Shown here piece after piece: positions 51,839-61,599 of a stretch of 64,000 nucleotides of DNA (positions are counted from its first letter, which is position 1; every line of letters begins with the position of its first letter). The position numbers and the translations under genes are program-made. The notes under the pieces are model-generated. The model made no database searches. It worked only from the letters and a program-made list of their open reading frames with translations, and was not told the DNA's origin. The DNA is from Planctomycetales bacterium ZRK34 (lineage in GTDB: Bacteria; Planctomycetota; Phycisphaerae; Phycisphaerales; Zrk34): contig CP050848.1 in NCBI GenBank assembly GCA_014873095.1, forward strand, positions 2,973,850 through 3,037,849, given 5' to 3'.

Positions 51839-53413
51839 ATGCAACGGATGATTGGCGCTTTGATCGTGATGATGATGGCGAACCTGGTCGCTTGTGCAGC
51901 CCAGAAGTCTGTCGATGAGGCCGCCAATCGGCCCAACATCATTTACATCCTTGCCGACGATATGGGCTACGGCGATGTGCAGGCCCTGAATCCCGAAGGC
52001 AAGATCAAAACGCCGCACCTGGATCGTCTGACCCGCGAGGGCATGGCGTTCACGGATGTTCACTCGAGTTCGGCGGTGTGCACCCCGACGCGCTACGGCG
52101 TGCTCACCGGGCGCTACAACTGGCGAACACGCCTGCAGCGCGGCGTGCTGGGTGGATTCAGCAAGCCGCTGATCGATCGCGATCGACTGACTGTCGCCGA
52201 ACTGCTCAAGCAGCAGGGCTACGCCACCGCGATGGTCGGCAAGTGGCACCTCGGCGTCGCCTGGCCGATGAAGGGCGGGGGCGTGTCTGACGACGCCGGT
52301 GATTTCAGTCGTGGCTACGACCGCGCGATGGACATCGACTACAAAGCCCCGATCGTCGACGGCCCGCTCGAGCACGGCTTCGATTACTACTTCGGCATCG
52401 CCGCCTCGCTGGACATGCCGCCGTACCTGTACATTCGCAATCGCATGGCTACGGAAGTGCCCACCAAGCAGGCTCCGCTTTGGGGCAAGCGCAACGGGCC
52501 GGTCGGCGATCATTTCAAATTCGAGGATGTGCTGCCGCGCTTCACCGAGGAAGCGGTGGCATTCATCGATCGCTCCGCGAAGGCGGCCAAGGCGGGCAAG
52601 CCCTTTTTCCTGTACATGCCGCTGAACTCGCCGCACACGCCGATCACGCCGTCGGAAAAATGGAAGGGCAAGAGCGGCATCAGTGATTACGCTGACTTCG
52701 TGATGGAAACCGACGACAGCGTCGGGCAGTTGATGGCGGCGCTGGACAAGGCGGGCATCGCGGAAAACACGCTGATCATCTTCACCAGCGACAACGGGTG
52801 CAGCCCCGCTGCGAATTTCGGCGAACTGGCCAAGCACGGTCACGACCCCAGTTATGTCTTCCGCGGCAACAAGGCCGACATTTATGAAGGCGGGCATCGT
52901 ATTCCGTTTATCGTGCGTTGGCCGGCGCAGGTGAAAGCCGGTTCCACCAGCGATCAGACGCTGTGCCTGACGGACTTCATGGCCACGGCGGCCGACATCA
53001 CCGGCGCGAAGCTGCCGGGCAATGCCGGTGAAGACAGTGTGAGCATTCTGTCAGCCATGAAGGGGCAGGCCGATCAACCGCTGCGTGAAGCGACGGTGCA
53101 TCACTCGATCAACGGATCGTTTTCGATTCGGCAGGGCCCGTGGAAGTTGGAGCTGTGCCCGGGCTCGGGCGGGTGGTCGAATCCGCGTCCCGGCAAAGCC
53201 ACCAAGGGCATGCCGCCGGTGCAACTGTACAATCTCGATGCTGATATCGCCGAGACGCAAAACCTTCAGGCCGAGCACCCTGAAATCGTCAAGCGCCTGA
53301 CGGGTCTGCTGACGCAGTATGTCGAATCCGGCCGCAGCACGCCGGGGCCCGTCTCATCCAACGATGTGGAAGTCGACATGTTCAAGGGCCACAAGCCGGC
53401 GTTCATGCAGTGA
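51839..53413 (+). CDS. Lipoprotein arylsulfatase-type sulfatase
   Basis: A 524-residue exported sulfatase. The start is at 51839 with AAGGAG 7 nt upstream; the signal ends in NLVACA, a possible lipobox. The metal site opens with NIIYILADDMGYGDVQ. The catalytic Cys is in SSAVCTPTRYGVLTGR (C-x-P-x-R), which must be converted to formylglycine by a maturase. KWHLG and FTSDNGCSP hold further conserved Lys, His, Asp and Asn. The enzyme cleaves sulfate esters from a sulfated polysaccharide or lipid. It precedes a beta-helix gene and the DUF1549/DUF1501 pair, a set typical for use of sulfated algal glycans. Confidence 0.94.
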   Translation: MQRMIGALIVMMMANLVACAAQKSVDEAANRPNIIYILADDMGYGDVQALNPEGKIKTPHLDRLTREGMAFTDVHSSSAVCTPTRYGVLTGRYNWRTRLQRGVLGGFSKPLIDRDRLTVAELLKQQGYATAMVGKWHLGVAWPMKGGGVSDDAGDFSRGYDRAMDIDYKAPIVDGPLEHGFDYYFGIAASLDMPPYLYIRNRMATEVPTKQAPLWGKRNGPVGDHFKFEDVLPRFTEEAVAFIDRSAKAAKAGKPFFLYMPLNSPHTPITPSEKWKGKSGISDYADFVMETDDSVGQLMAALDKAGIAENTLIIFTSDNGCSPAANFGELAKHGHDPSYVFRGNKADIYEGGHRIPFIVRWPAQVKAGSTSDQTLCLTDFMATAADITGAKLPGNAGEDSVSILSAMKGQADQPLREATVHHSINGSFSIRQGPWKLELCPGSGGWSNPRPGKATKGMPPVQLYNLDADIAETQNLQAEHPEIVKRLTGLLTQYVESGRSTPGPVSSNDVEVDMFKGHKPAFMQ

Positions 53414-53618
53414 CGGATGTCCGCGGAAGCCTGAATAGCCTGCGGTAATGCCTCAATCAAAAGCAGCAAAAGATCATGCTCGCCGTGCATGATTCGAGTC
53501 TACACTGACGTTGGCAACATGATGCCCCACGTGAGTGATCAAGGTGTTGTGCGTCGTGGTTTTCTATCATGACGATGGAAGTGGTCAGCAACGCAGCGAC
53601 TTTGTCAGTGGAATTAAT
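53414..53618. other. Spacer before the beta-helix gene
   Basis: 205 bp. The frame is open from 53535, but the signal peptide start at 53619 shows where the protein begins. Nothing else is recognised. Confidence 0.35.
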
Positions 53619-55903
53619 ATGGAAGTGAATTTACGCGTCACTGTAGCGGTCATCATTGCGGCAGCGTGTTTCACCTGCACGCTGATTCAGGCTGAGCCGC
53701 GCGATGAAGCTGCTGACGCCGGCATTCACATCTATGTTTCGACCGACGGGGCGGACACCAATGAAGGTTCACCCGCGTCGCCCCTGGCCACGATCTCGGC
53801 CGCGCAACAGAAGATTCGCGAGTTGAAAAAATCGGAGGGGCTGCCACCCGGCGGCGTGACCGTTGAGATTCATGGCGGTCGCTATCAACTGGACGAGCCG
53901 ATCGAACTGACGCAGGCTGATGCCGGCACCGCCGAGTCGCCCATCACGTATCGAGCGTTCGCCGACGACATGGTGGTTTTGACAGGCGGCCGGGTCATTA
54001 ACGACTGGAAGCCGGTCGCCGATTCCACCATGCTGGATCGCCTTGATCCGGCAGCCCGAGGCAAGGTTTTTCAGGCTGATCTCAAATCGCTCGGTATCAC
54101 CGAGTATGGCGACCTGGCGCTGGATGCTGAATGGGCTTTGCAGTGCTACATGGCCAAAGCACACAACCAGGGTGAAAACGAAAAGGGCAACGCGCACGCC
54201 AGTCGAGACTACTGCAGGAGCGGGAAAACCGTTTCGCCGCGGTTGGAACTCTTTTACAACGGCGCTCCGATGCAGCTTTCCCGCTACCCAAACCAGGGGT
54301 TCATGAAGATCGATCAGGTGCTGGGTGAGACGAAGGTCGAAGTCCGCCGTGTCGCCGGGTGCAAGGAAGGCATCTTCAGTTACTTCGGCGATCGCCCCGG
54401 TCGGTGGACCGAAGAGCCCGACGCTTTTGTCGAAGGATATTGGTTTCGTGACTGGTCGATGCAGATTCACAAGATCGCGTCGATCGATCCCGAAAAGCGA
54501 ATCCTTTCCGTCGAAAAGCCGTACCACAATTATTCGGGTTATCGCGCGGGCCAGTGGTTTTTCGGGATGAACATGCTCTGCGAGCTGGACTCGCCGGGCG
54601 AGTGGTACATCGATCGAATGGCACACTCTACTTCTGGCCGTCTTCCCCGCTGCATGGCGGCGTGGCAGAGGTTTCCGTCAGCCGGGGTTTGTTCACGTTG
54701 ACTGACGCCTCGCACATAGAAATTCGTGGCCTGCACATGGAGTCGGTCCGGGGCACGGCGGTTTCACTGCGCAATTGTCGGCAGTGCCGCGTGGTCGGTT
54801 GCACGATTCGCAATGTGAGCAACCATGCCGTGACGATCTTCGAAGGCAAAGACTGCGGTGTGGTCGGATGTGACATGTTAGAGATGGGTGGCGGCGGCAT
54901 CTACATGATCGGCGGTGAAACCCGAACGCTTACACCCGGCGGTCACTACGCCGAAAACAACCACATCCACCATTTTGCCCGATGGGATCGAATGTATCGC
55001 CCCGGAATCTGGATGAGCGGCGTGGGGCTCCGAGCCTCGCACAACCTGATTCATCACGCCCCGCACGCGGCGATTCTCTATGGTGGACAAGACCACCTGT
55101 TCGAATACAACGAGATTCACAATGTCTGCCAGGAGTCGCACGACTGCGGCGCGATCTACGCGGGACGGAGTTGGTGTCTGCAGGGGGATGTGTTTCAGTA
55201 CAACTACATGCATCATCTCGCCGGCAAAGACGGCGGGCCTTGCAATGGGATCTATCTCGACGATGAAAACTCAGGCGCCACGATTCGCGGCAATGTTTTC
55301 TACCAGGTTTTAAGGCCAGTATTCATCGGCGGGGGGCGTGACAACCTCGTCGAAAACAACCTGTTCGTCGATTGCCCTCAGGCTATCCATCTTGATGCAC
55401 GCGGCATCGGGTGGGCTTCCTACGCGGTGCAGCCACGCATCGACAAGGCCATTGAGACAGGCATTCTCTGCGGTGTTCGCTTCAAGGAGCCGCCGTTCAG
55501 CACGCGCTATCCCAAACTGGCGGGCATGCTCGACGACGAGCCGGCCAAGCCGAAGGGCAACATCATCCGGCGCAATATTTTCTGGCAGGGTGCGGGCGTG
55601 AATCTCAAACGCACCGGCTGGGACAAACACCCGCCAAGCGGCGGCTATCGAAACGCCTGGTGGCACCACATCGAAGCGAAAGTCTTTGACTTGGTGGCCT
55701 TTGAAAACAACCTGATTGATGTTGATCCGAAACTGGCCAGTGAGTCAGATGGCGACTTCCAACTGCAGCGCGATTCGCCGGCGTGGGAGATCGGCTTTGA
55801 GCCTATTCCGTTTCATAAGATCGGGCTGTATCGGGATGCATCACGCGCAAGCTGGCCGGTCGATCATCCGGTGACGCCTTTGCCGCAAGTGCACAAACAC
55901 TGA
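53619..55903 (+). pseudogene. Right-handed beta-helix protein gene with a frameshift
   Basis: Two overlapping frames make one protein of about 760 residues. Frame one (53619-about 54615) has a signal peptide (MEVNLRVTVAVIIAAACF), an opening IHIYVSTDGADTNEGSPASP typical of planctomycete beta-helix enzymes, and ends in a GEWYIDR segment followed by nonsense. Frame two picks up at once as NGTLYFWP and continues through beta-helix rungs (IEIRGLHMESVRGTAVSL, VVGCTIRNVSNHAVTI) to 55903. The join at 54611-54622 is best explained by loss of one base, probably an A in the CGAA run; a sequencing error there would restore a normal gene. The intact form would be a pectate-lyase-like glycan-active enzyme. 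Confidence 0.8.
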
Positions 55904-56038
55904 TCTCGGGATGCTCATGACTATTATGAATTTAATACATCGACAGCACTGAAGCGCACTTGGATCGTGGGATACGAACCCGCGATATACAAGTTGGCTT
56001 CATGATACTTGTTTGAATCGCAGCGAGACATACCGCTT

Positions 56039-58933
56039 ATGTGGATCGACCTGACGAAGGTGTATTTTGTGGTTTTGGCGTGGGTGGTCATGTCATCATC
56101 CGCTCGGGTGGGAGCGGACCCGCAGGCGCTTGAGTTTTTCGAAAAGCAGGTGCGGCCGATTCTCGCGGAGCATTGCTACGAATGTCATGGCCCCGAAAAA
56201 CAGAAAGCGGGGCTGCGGTGGGATCACATTTCATTCGTGCTGGAAGGCGGCGATCTCGGGCCGGAGATTGTGCCCGGCGACCCGGCGGCCAGTCGCATGA
56301 TCGACGCGATCGGTTACGCCAATGAAGATTTGAAGATGCCGCCGACGGGCAAACTCGACGAGGCGCAGGTTGCGACGTTGACCAAGTGGGTGGCGATGGG
56401 CGCGCCGTGGCCGGATGAACCGGCGCCGGCGGGGCCGCGCGGGCGTCAGCGGTTTGACGTGCAGCGGATGAAACACGAACACTGGGCGTGGGCGCCGCTG
56501 CATGCTGGTGAGCCGCCGGCTATGAAAGATGCGAATTGGGCGAAGCAGGCGATCGATCGATTCATCGAGGCGAAACTCCAAGCCGCGGAATTGCACCACG
56601 CACCGCCGGCGGATCGGCGGACGTTGATTCGTCGTGTGTATTTCGATCTGATCGGTCTGCCGCCGACGCCGCAGCAGGTTGAAGCTTTCGTGCATGATTC
56701 ATCGCCGAATGCTTATGAGAAGGTGGTCGATGGTCTGCTGGCCAGTCCGCATTTTGGTGAGCGCTGGGCGCGTCATTGGATGGACTCGATGCGCTACGCC
56801 GAGACCTACGGCCACGAGTTCGACTACCCGATACCGCACGCCTGGCGTTACCGTGATTACCTGATACGTGCGTTTAATGCTGATGTGCCGTATGACCAGT
56901 TTGTGCTCGAACACATCGCCGGTGATCGACTGACCAAGCCGCGTCGTCACCCCGAGCAGCAGTTCAATGAATCGGTCATCGCCACCGGCTGGTGGTATCT
57001 GCATGAGCAGACCCACGCACCGACGGATGTCCGTCAGCACGAAGCCGACCGCATCGATAACCAGATCGACGCCCTCGGCAAGACGTTTTTAGGCCTCACA
57101 CTCGCCTGCGCCCGCTGTCATGACCACAAGTTCGATGCGATCAGCACGCGGGACTACTACGCCCTGGCCGGATTCATGCAGAGCTCGCGTCAGCACGAAG
57201 CCCAACTTGACCCCGGGCGGAAGATACACGCCGCCGTCAAGCAGCTTCATGCGCTTCGCCGGGAAGCAGACGCGGCGATACACAGCGTGGAAATGCCTGG
57301 AAAACAAGCTCAGAATGTGAGCAGCGACCGGGTCGTGTTCGAGGATTTCAATGGTGATGATTACGGCCCATGGTTCACGACGGGCGCCGCCTTCGGTGAC
57401 GCGCCGACGCAAGGCGGCCAATGGGATCGCAACGTTGAGTCCCCCGCACCGATGCGCCCGGGTCTTGCCGACAGTGGTCGACTCAGCCCGAAACTGCAGG
57501 GCACGCTCCGCTCGCCGACCTTCACCATCACCCATCCTCGCATCCACATCCGTTGCGCCGGCCGAGGGAAAGTCCGACTCGTCATCGACGGCTACACCAT
57601 GGCCCATTTCAACGGCCTGCTGTTCCGCGGCCTCGATCAGAAAATCGACCGCCCCGACAAGCTCGGCTGGACCACGCTCGATGGCGATCTGCATAATCAC
57701 CTCGGTCATACCGCTTACCTTGAATTCACCGACGATAGCGATGACTGCCTCGCCATCGATCAGATCGTCTTCAGCAAGGATGGCAAAGGCCTCGCCGCCG
57801 ACGAGCCGCTCCATCTGTCCGCTGATCCGTCGCTGGACACCGAGCGCTTCAACGAGTTCCGTCGTCAGGTCGAGGCTGTCGACGCCACGATCCCGCAACC
57901 GCTGCGTGTGTTGGCGATGACCGATGGCACCGGTGAAGACAGCTATGTCCACATCCGTGGCAGCTACAAGTCGGTCGGCGATTCGGCGCCGCGGCGCCAC
58001 CTCGAAGCCTTCGTCGGGACAGCGGGTATTCGTGACGAGCATGGCAGCGGGCGGTTGACGCTTGCCCGCCAGATGATCGATCCATCGATCACACCGCTTA
58101 TGCCGCGCGTGATGGTCAATCGCGTGTGGCATCACCTGTTCGGCGTCGGTCTCGTGCCCAGCATCGACAACTTCGGCAAACTCGGCCAGCCGCCGACCCA
58201 TCCCGAACTGCTCGACTACCTGGCGAGCGAGTTTGTTCACGATGACTGGTCGATCAAGCGCATGATCCGCCGCATGGTCTTGTCGAATACCTACCGCATG
58301 GCGAGCAAGTCCGCGGATGATCATGCCGAACAAGTTGATCCGAATAATCAACTGCTGCATCGCATGCGGATTCGCCGGCTCGAAGGTGAAGCGATCCGTG
58401 ATGCGATTCTCACCTGCAGCGGGCGACTGGATGATCGCCTGTATGGCCCATCGGTCGAGGTGCATCTGACGGATTTCATGACCGGCCGCGGTCGGCCCAA
58501 GAGCGGGCCACTTGATGGTGATGGGCGACGCAGCATCTACACGAAAATTCGACGTAATTTTCTGCCGCCGATGATGCTCGCTTTCGACATGCCGATTCCG
58601 TTTAACGCGATGGGGCGGCGCAGCGTATCGAACGTGCCGGCCCAGGCGCTGATTCTGATGAATGATCCGTTCGTTGTGCAGCAGGCGGAGCGTTGGGCGA
58701 AGCGCGTCTTGGCGGTCAAGGGTCGCACCATCGAGCAACGCCTCGCCGACCTGTATGAAACCGCCTACGCCCGCCGGCCGACGGCGGATGAAACCCGTCG
58801 GGCGATCGATTTCCTCAACGCTCAGCTAGCCGGTTACAACCGGCCCGCCGAGGCGATTGATCATGATGCGGCGGTCTGGGCTGATCTGTGTCACGTGTTG
58901 TTCAACGTCAAGGAATTCTTCTTCATCCACTGA
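56039..58933 (+). CDS. PSCyt1-DUF1549-DUF1553 protein
   Basis: A 964-residue exported protein (start at ATG 56039, not the TTG at 56009). After the signal peptide comes the Planctomycete cytochrome C domain with HCYECHG (CxxCH heme site, residue about 46). DUF1549 spans residues 160-370 (FDLIGLPPTPQQVEAF, FGERWARHWMDSMRY) and ends with a second CARCHDHKFD heme-like site. A central jelly-roll insert (about 430-580) may bind sugars. DUF1553 covers residues about 690-930 (MINRVWHHLFG-like MVNRVWHHLFGVGLV, IKRMIRRMVLSNTYRM). Such giant proteins are nearly restricted to Planctomycetes and are thought to serve extracellular or periplasmic sugar oxidation. It pairs with the DUF1501 gene 15 bp downstream. 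Confidence 0.93.
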   Translation: MWIDLTKVYFVVLAWVVMSSSARVGADPQALEFFEKQVRPILAEHCYECHGPEKQKAGLRWDHISFVLEGGDLGPEIVPGDPAASRMIDAIGYANEDLKMPPTGKLDEAQVATLTKWVAMGAPWPDEPAPAGPRGRQRFDVQRMKHEHWAWAPLHAGEPPAMKDANWAKQAIDRFIEAKLQAAELHHAPPADRRTLIRRVYFDLIGLPPTPQQVEAFVHDSSPNAYEKVVDGLLASPHFGERWARHWMDSMRYAETYGHEFDYPIPHAWRYRDYLIRAFNADVPYDQFVLEHIAGDRLTKPRRHPEQQFNESVIATGWWYLHEQTHAPTDVRQHEADRIDNQIDALGKTFLGLTLACARCHDHKFDAISTRDYYALAGFMQSSRQHEAQLDPGRKIHAAVKQLHALRREADAAIHSVEMPGKQAQNVSSDRVVFEDFNGDDYGPWFTTGAAFGDAPTQGGQWDRNVESPAPMRPGLADSGRLSPKLQGTLRSPTFTITHPRIHIRCAGRGKVRLVIDGYTMAHFNGLLFRGLDQKIDRPDKLGWTTLDGDLHNHLGHTAYLEFTDDSDDCLAIDQIVFSKDGKGLAADEPLHLSADPSLDTERFNEFRRQVEAVDATIPQPLRVLAMTDGTGEDSYVHIRGSYKSVGDSAPRRHLEAFVGTAGIRDEHGSGRLTLARQMIDPSITPLMPRVMVNRVWHHLFGVGLVPSIDNFGKLGQPPTHPELLDYLASEFVHDDWSIKRMIRRMVLSNTYRMASKSADDHAEQVDPNNQLLHRMRIRRLEGEAIRDAILTCSGRLDDRLYGPSVEVHLTDFMTGRGRPKSGPLDGDGRRSIYTKIRRNFLPPMMLAFDMPIPFNAMGRRSVSNVPAQALILMNDPFVVQQAERWAKRVLAVKGRTIEQRLADLYETAYARRPTADETRRAIDFLNAQLAGYNRPAEAIDHDAAVWADLCHVLFNVKEFFFIH

Positions 58934-58948
58934 TTCGAGTTGCATGCC

Positions 58949-60382
58949 ATGTCTCATCACTGCGGAAGATTTCAACCGGCGCCGATGACCCGACGGCAGA
59001 TGCTGCGCCAGTGCGGCGCGGGATTCGGGTCGGTGGCGCTGGCGGCGATGCTCGGTCATGAAGCTTTCGCTTCGACGGGTCGAACACCCTTTGCTCCGAG
59101 CCGCCCGCATTTCACGCCGCGCGCCCGTAATGTGATCTTCCTCTATATGGACGGCGGCCCGTCGCAGGTCGACACCTTCGACCCCAAGCCCACCCTCAAA
59201 AAATACGACGGCAAGCCGTTTCCCGTGAAGGCCGAGCCGACGCAGTTCGACAACAACGGCAACACGCTCGCCTCGCCGTGGAAGTTCCATCGGTATGGGC
59301 AGTCGGGCACGCCCGTCAGCGATCTGTTTCCACATGTCGGCCGGTGCATCGACGACATCGCGGTCATCCGTTCGATGACCAGCGACTTTTCCGAGCACAC
59401 CAATGCGAACTACTTCCTGCACACCGGCGTCGGGCTGCAGGGTCGGCCGTCGATGGGGGCGTGGGTCGGGTACGGCCTCGGCAGCGAGTGTCGCAATTTG
59501 CCGTCGTTTGTCGTGCTCAACGGCGGACTCATCCCGCCCGGCGGTCTCGACAATTTCAACTCAGGTTTTCTGCCTGCCACTTACCAGGGTTCAATCTTCA
59601 AGGCCGGCGCGATGCCCGTCGCCAACATCAAGCCCACCGAGCCTTCCGCCGCCGCCCAGCAGCGCAAGCTCGCCCTCATGCATGATCTCGATGCCGGCGT
59701 CGCGGACCAATTCGGGCGTGTCGATGCAATCGAGTCCGCCATTGCCAATTACGAACTCGCATTCCGTATGCAGATGGCCGTGCCGAATTTGATGGACCTG
59801 TCTGATGAGTCCAAACCCACGCAGCGGCTTTATGGCCTTGAATCGTCGAACAAACCCACGCAGATCTTCGGCCGCCAGTGTCTGATCGCCCGGCGACTGG
59901 TCGAGCGTGGTGTGCGATTCATCGAGTTGACCTGCCCCTCGGTGGGACACGACCGCTGGGATCAACACGGCAATCTGAAAGACGGCCACGAGAAAAACGC
60001 CGTGGCTGTTGACCAGCCGATCGCGGGGCTGTTGCGCGATCTGAAACAGCGCGGCCTGCTGGATGAAACACTCATCGTGTGGAGCGGTGAGTTCGGCCGC
60101 ACACCGTTTGCTCAGGGTAAAAACGGCCGTGATCACAACCCGTTCGGGTATTCGATGTGGCTGGCCGGCGGGGGTGTGCGCGGCGGCGTGGTCCACGGGG
60201 CGACCGACGATCTGGGCTACAAAGCGGTTGAACATGTGCGGACCATTCACGACCTGCATGCTACAATCCTTCACCTGCTCGGGATCGACCACGAAAAGCT
60301 GACGGTCCGCTTCGGCGGGCTCGACCAGCGGCTGACCACGATCGACCACGAAGCGCACGTGATCCACGATGTGATTGCGTAG
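58949..60382 (+). CDS. DUF1501 protein with Tat signal
   Basis: A 477-residue exported protein. The twin-arginine motif is MTRRQMLRQCGAG. The body is of alkaline-phosphatase/sulfatase fold: VIFLYMDGGPSQVDTFDPKP at the metal site, TSDFSEHTNANYFLHTG, and VWSGEFGRTPFAQGKNGRDH. Key residues of true sulfatases (a Cys or Ser before PxR) are missing, so its catalysis is unknown. DUF1501 genes almost always pair with DUF1549/DUF1553 genes in planctomycetes, as here. ATG 58949 is the likely start; a TTG is possible at 58940. Confidence 0.93.
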   Translation: MSHHCGRFQPAPMTRRQMLRQCGAGFGSVALAAMLGHEAFASTGRTPFAPSRPHFTPRARNVIFLYMDGGPSQVDTFDPKPTLKKYDGKPFPVKAEPTQFDNNGNTLASPWKFHRYGQSGTPVSDLFPHVGRCIDDIAVIRSMTSDFSEHTNANYFLHTGVGLQGRPSMGAWVGYGLGSECRNLPSFVVLNGGLIPPGGLDNFNSGFLPATYQGSIFKAGAMPVANIKPTEPSAAAQQRKLALMHDLDAGVADQFGRVDAIESAIANYELAFRMQMAVPNLMDLSDESKPTQRLYGLESSNKPTQIFGRQCLIARRLVERGVRFIELTCPSVGHDRWDQHGNLKDGHEKNAVAVDQPIAGLLRDLKQRGLLDETLIVWSGEFGRTPFAQGKNGRDHNPFGYSMWLAGGGVRGGVVHGATDDLGYKAVEHVRTIHDLHATILHLLGIDHEKLTVRFGGLDQRLTTIDHEAHVIHDVIA

Positions 60383-60460
60383 GTTAAATTGTTGCAGGCC
60401 CGGCCCGGCGGATACAATGCACAGCGACTTTCGTGCGTTGCGCCACCGACTGGAGACACC

Positions 60461-61507
60461 ATGCAACAACCGTCAGATAGTGCGATGGCTCAACCCCCCA
60501 CGCCGGTTGATGAACAGGTCAAACTCACCAGCGAGCAGGTCGTCGCGGCACACCAGTCGATGATCACGCAGATGCAGCGTGTGATCATCGGGCAGCAGGA
60601 TGTGCTGGACCTGATGCTGATGGCCCTGTTCTGCCAGGGCCACTGTATTCTCGAAGGCGTGCCGGGGCTGGCCAAGACGCTGATGATTTCAACGCTGTCG
60701 CAGTTGACGAGCCTCGAGTTCGGCCGCATCCAGTTCACTCCCGACCTCATGCCGTCGGACATCACCGGCACCGAGATTCTGCAGGAGGACAAGTCCACCG
60801 GCCATCGTGAGCTTCGCTTTGTGCCCGGGCCGCTGTTCGCCAACATGATTCTCGCCGATGAGATCAACCGCACGCCGCCCAAGACGCAGGCCGCGCTGCT
60901 GCAGGCGATGCAGGAGTATCACGTCACCGTCGCCGGCGAAACACACGAGTTGGAGCGACCGTTCTTCGTGCTCGGCACGCAGAACCCGATCGAATCCGAA
61001 GGCACCTACCCGCTGCCGGAGGCGCAGCTTGACCGGTTCATGTTCAAGATTCAGGTCGACTACCCGACGGCCGACCAGGAAATCGATATCGCGATGTCGA
61101 CGACCTCAAAGCAGACAGACACGCTGGAGCCGGTGATGTCGCGGGATGACATTCTGCGGATTCAGAAAGTAGTGCGTCAGGTGATCGTGGCGCGGCCGAT
61201 TGCGGATTACGCGGTGCGGCTGGTGCGCAGCACGCGCCCGCAGGATCCGGAAAATCACGACTACGTGCGTCACTATCTGACGTGGGGCGCCGGTCCGCGC
61301 GCGTGTCAGGCGTTGCTGCTGGGGGCCAAAGCCAGGGCGCTGCTGGACGGGCGGGCATCTGCGTCGATTGACGATGTGCGCGCCGTCGCCAAGCCGGTGT
61401 TACGTCATCGCCTGGTCACCAGCTTCGCGGCCGAGTCCGAGTCGGTCCTCAGCGACGATGTGGTCGATCAGCTTGTCAACGATCTTCCGGAAGTAGGAAA
61501 GGTTTAA
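60461..61507 (+). CDS. MoxR-type AAA+ ATPase
   Basis: A 348-residue AAA+ ATPase. ATG 60461 has TGGAG 7 nt upstream. Walker A is LEGVPGLAKT, Walker B is LADEINRTPPKTQAALLQAM with the following sensor regions (VLGTQNPIESEGTYPLPEAQ, then LDRFMFKI), and a C-terminal helical lid. MoxR proteins are chaperone-like ATPases for maturation or assembly of proteins with a VWA domain. The next gene encodes just such a DUF58/VWA protein, then a BatA-like membrane protein: the classical moxR-DUF58-bat order. Confidence 0.94.
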   Translation: MQQPSDSAMAQPPTPVDEQVKLTSEQVVAAHQSMITQMQRVIIGQQDVLDLMLMALFCQGHCILEGVPGLAKTLMISTLSQLTSLEFGRIQFTPDLMPSDITGTEILQEDKSTGHRELRFVPGPLFANMILADEINRTPPKTQAALLQAMQEYHVTVAGETHELERPFFVLGTQNPIESEGTYPLPEAQLDRFMFKIQVDYPTADQEIDIAMSTTSKQTDTLEPVMSRDDILRIQKVVRQVIVARPIADYAVRLVRSTRPQDPENHDYVRHYLTWGAGPRACQALLLGAKARALLDGRASASIDDVRAVAKPVLRHRLVTSFAAESESVLSDDVVDQLVNDLPEVGKV

Positions 61508-61582
61508 AGTTCAGAGTTTCAAGTTCAAAGGTAGCGACCATGTGCTTTCTCTTTGAACTTTCAACTAAGAACTCAGAACTCT
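61506..61582. repeat. Intergenic inverted repeat of AAGTTCAAAG units
   Basis: The inner arms 61521-61530 and 61551-61560 are perfect (AAGTTCAAAG with CTTTGAACTT), and outer arms with GTTCAGAG/ACTCAGAACT continue the pairing. It fills the moxR-DUF58 spacer, as the GGTTAAC element fills the kdsD-kdsC spacer. Confidence 0.65.
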
Positions 61583-61599
61583 CACCACCGTAGGTGCAT

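Noticed and set aside
54554..55903. Second half of the beta-helix gene as an independent gene
   Set aside because: No start signal or ribosome site, and it continues the first half without any gap in the protein; a frameshift explains both.
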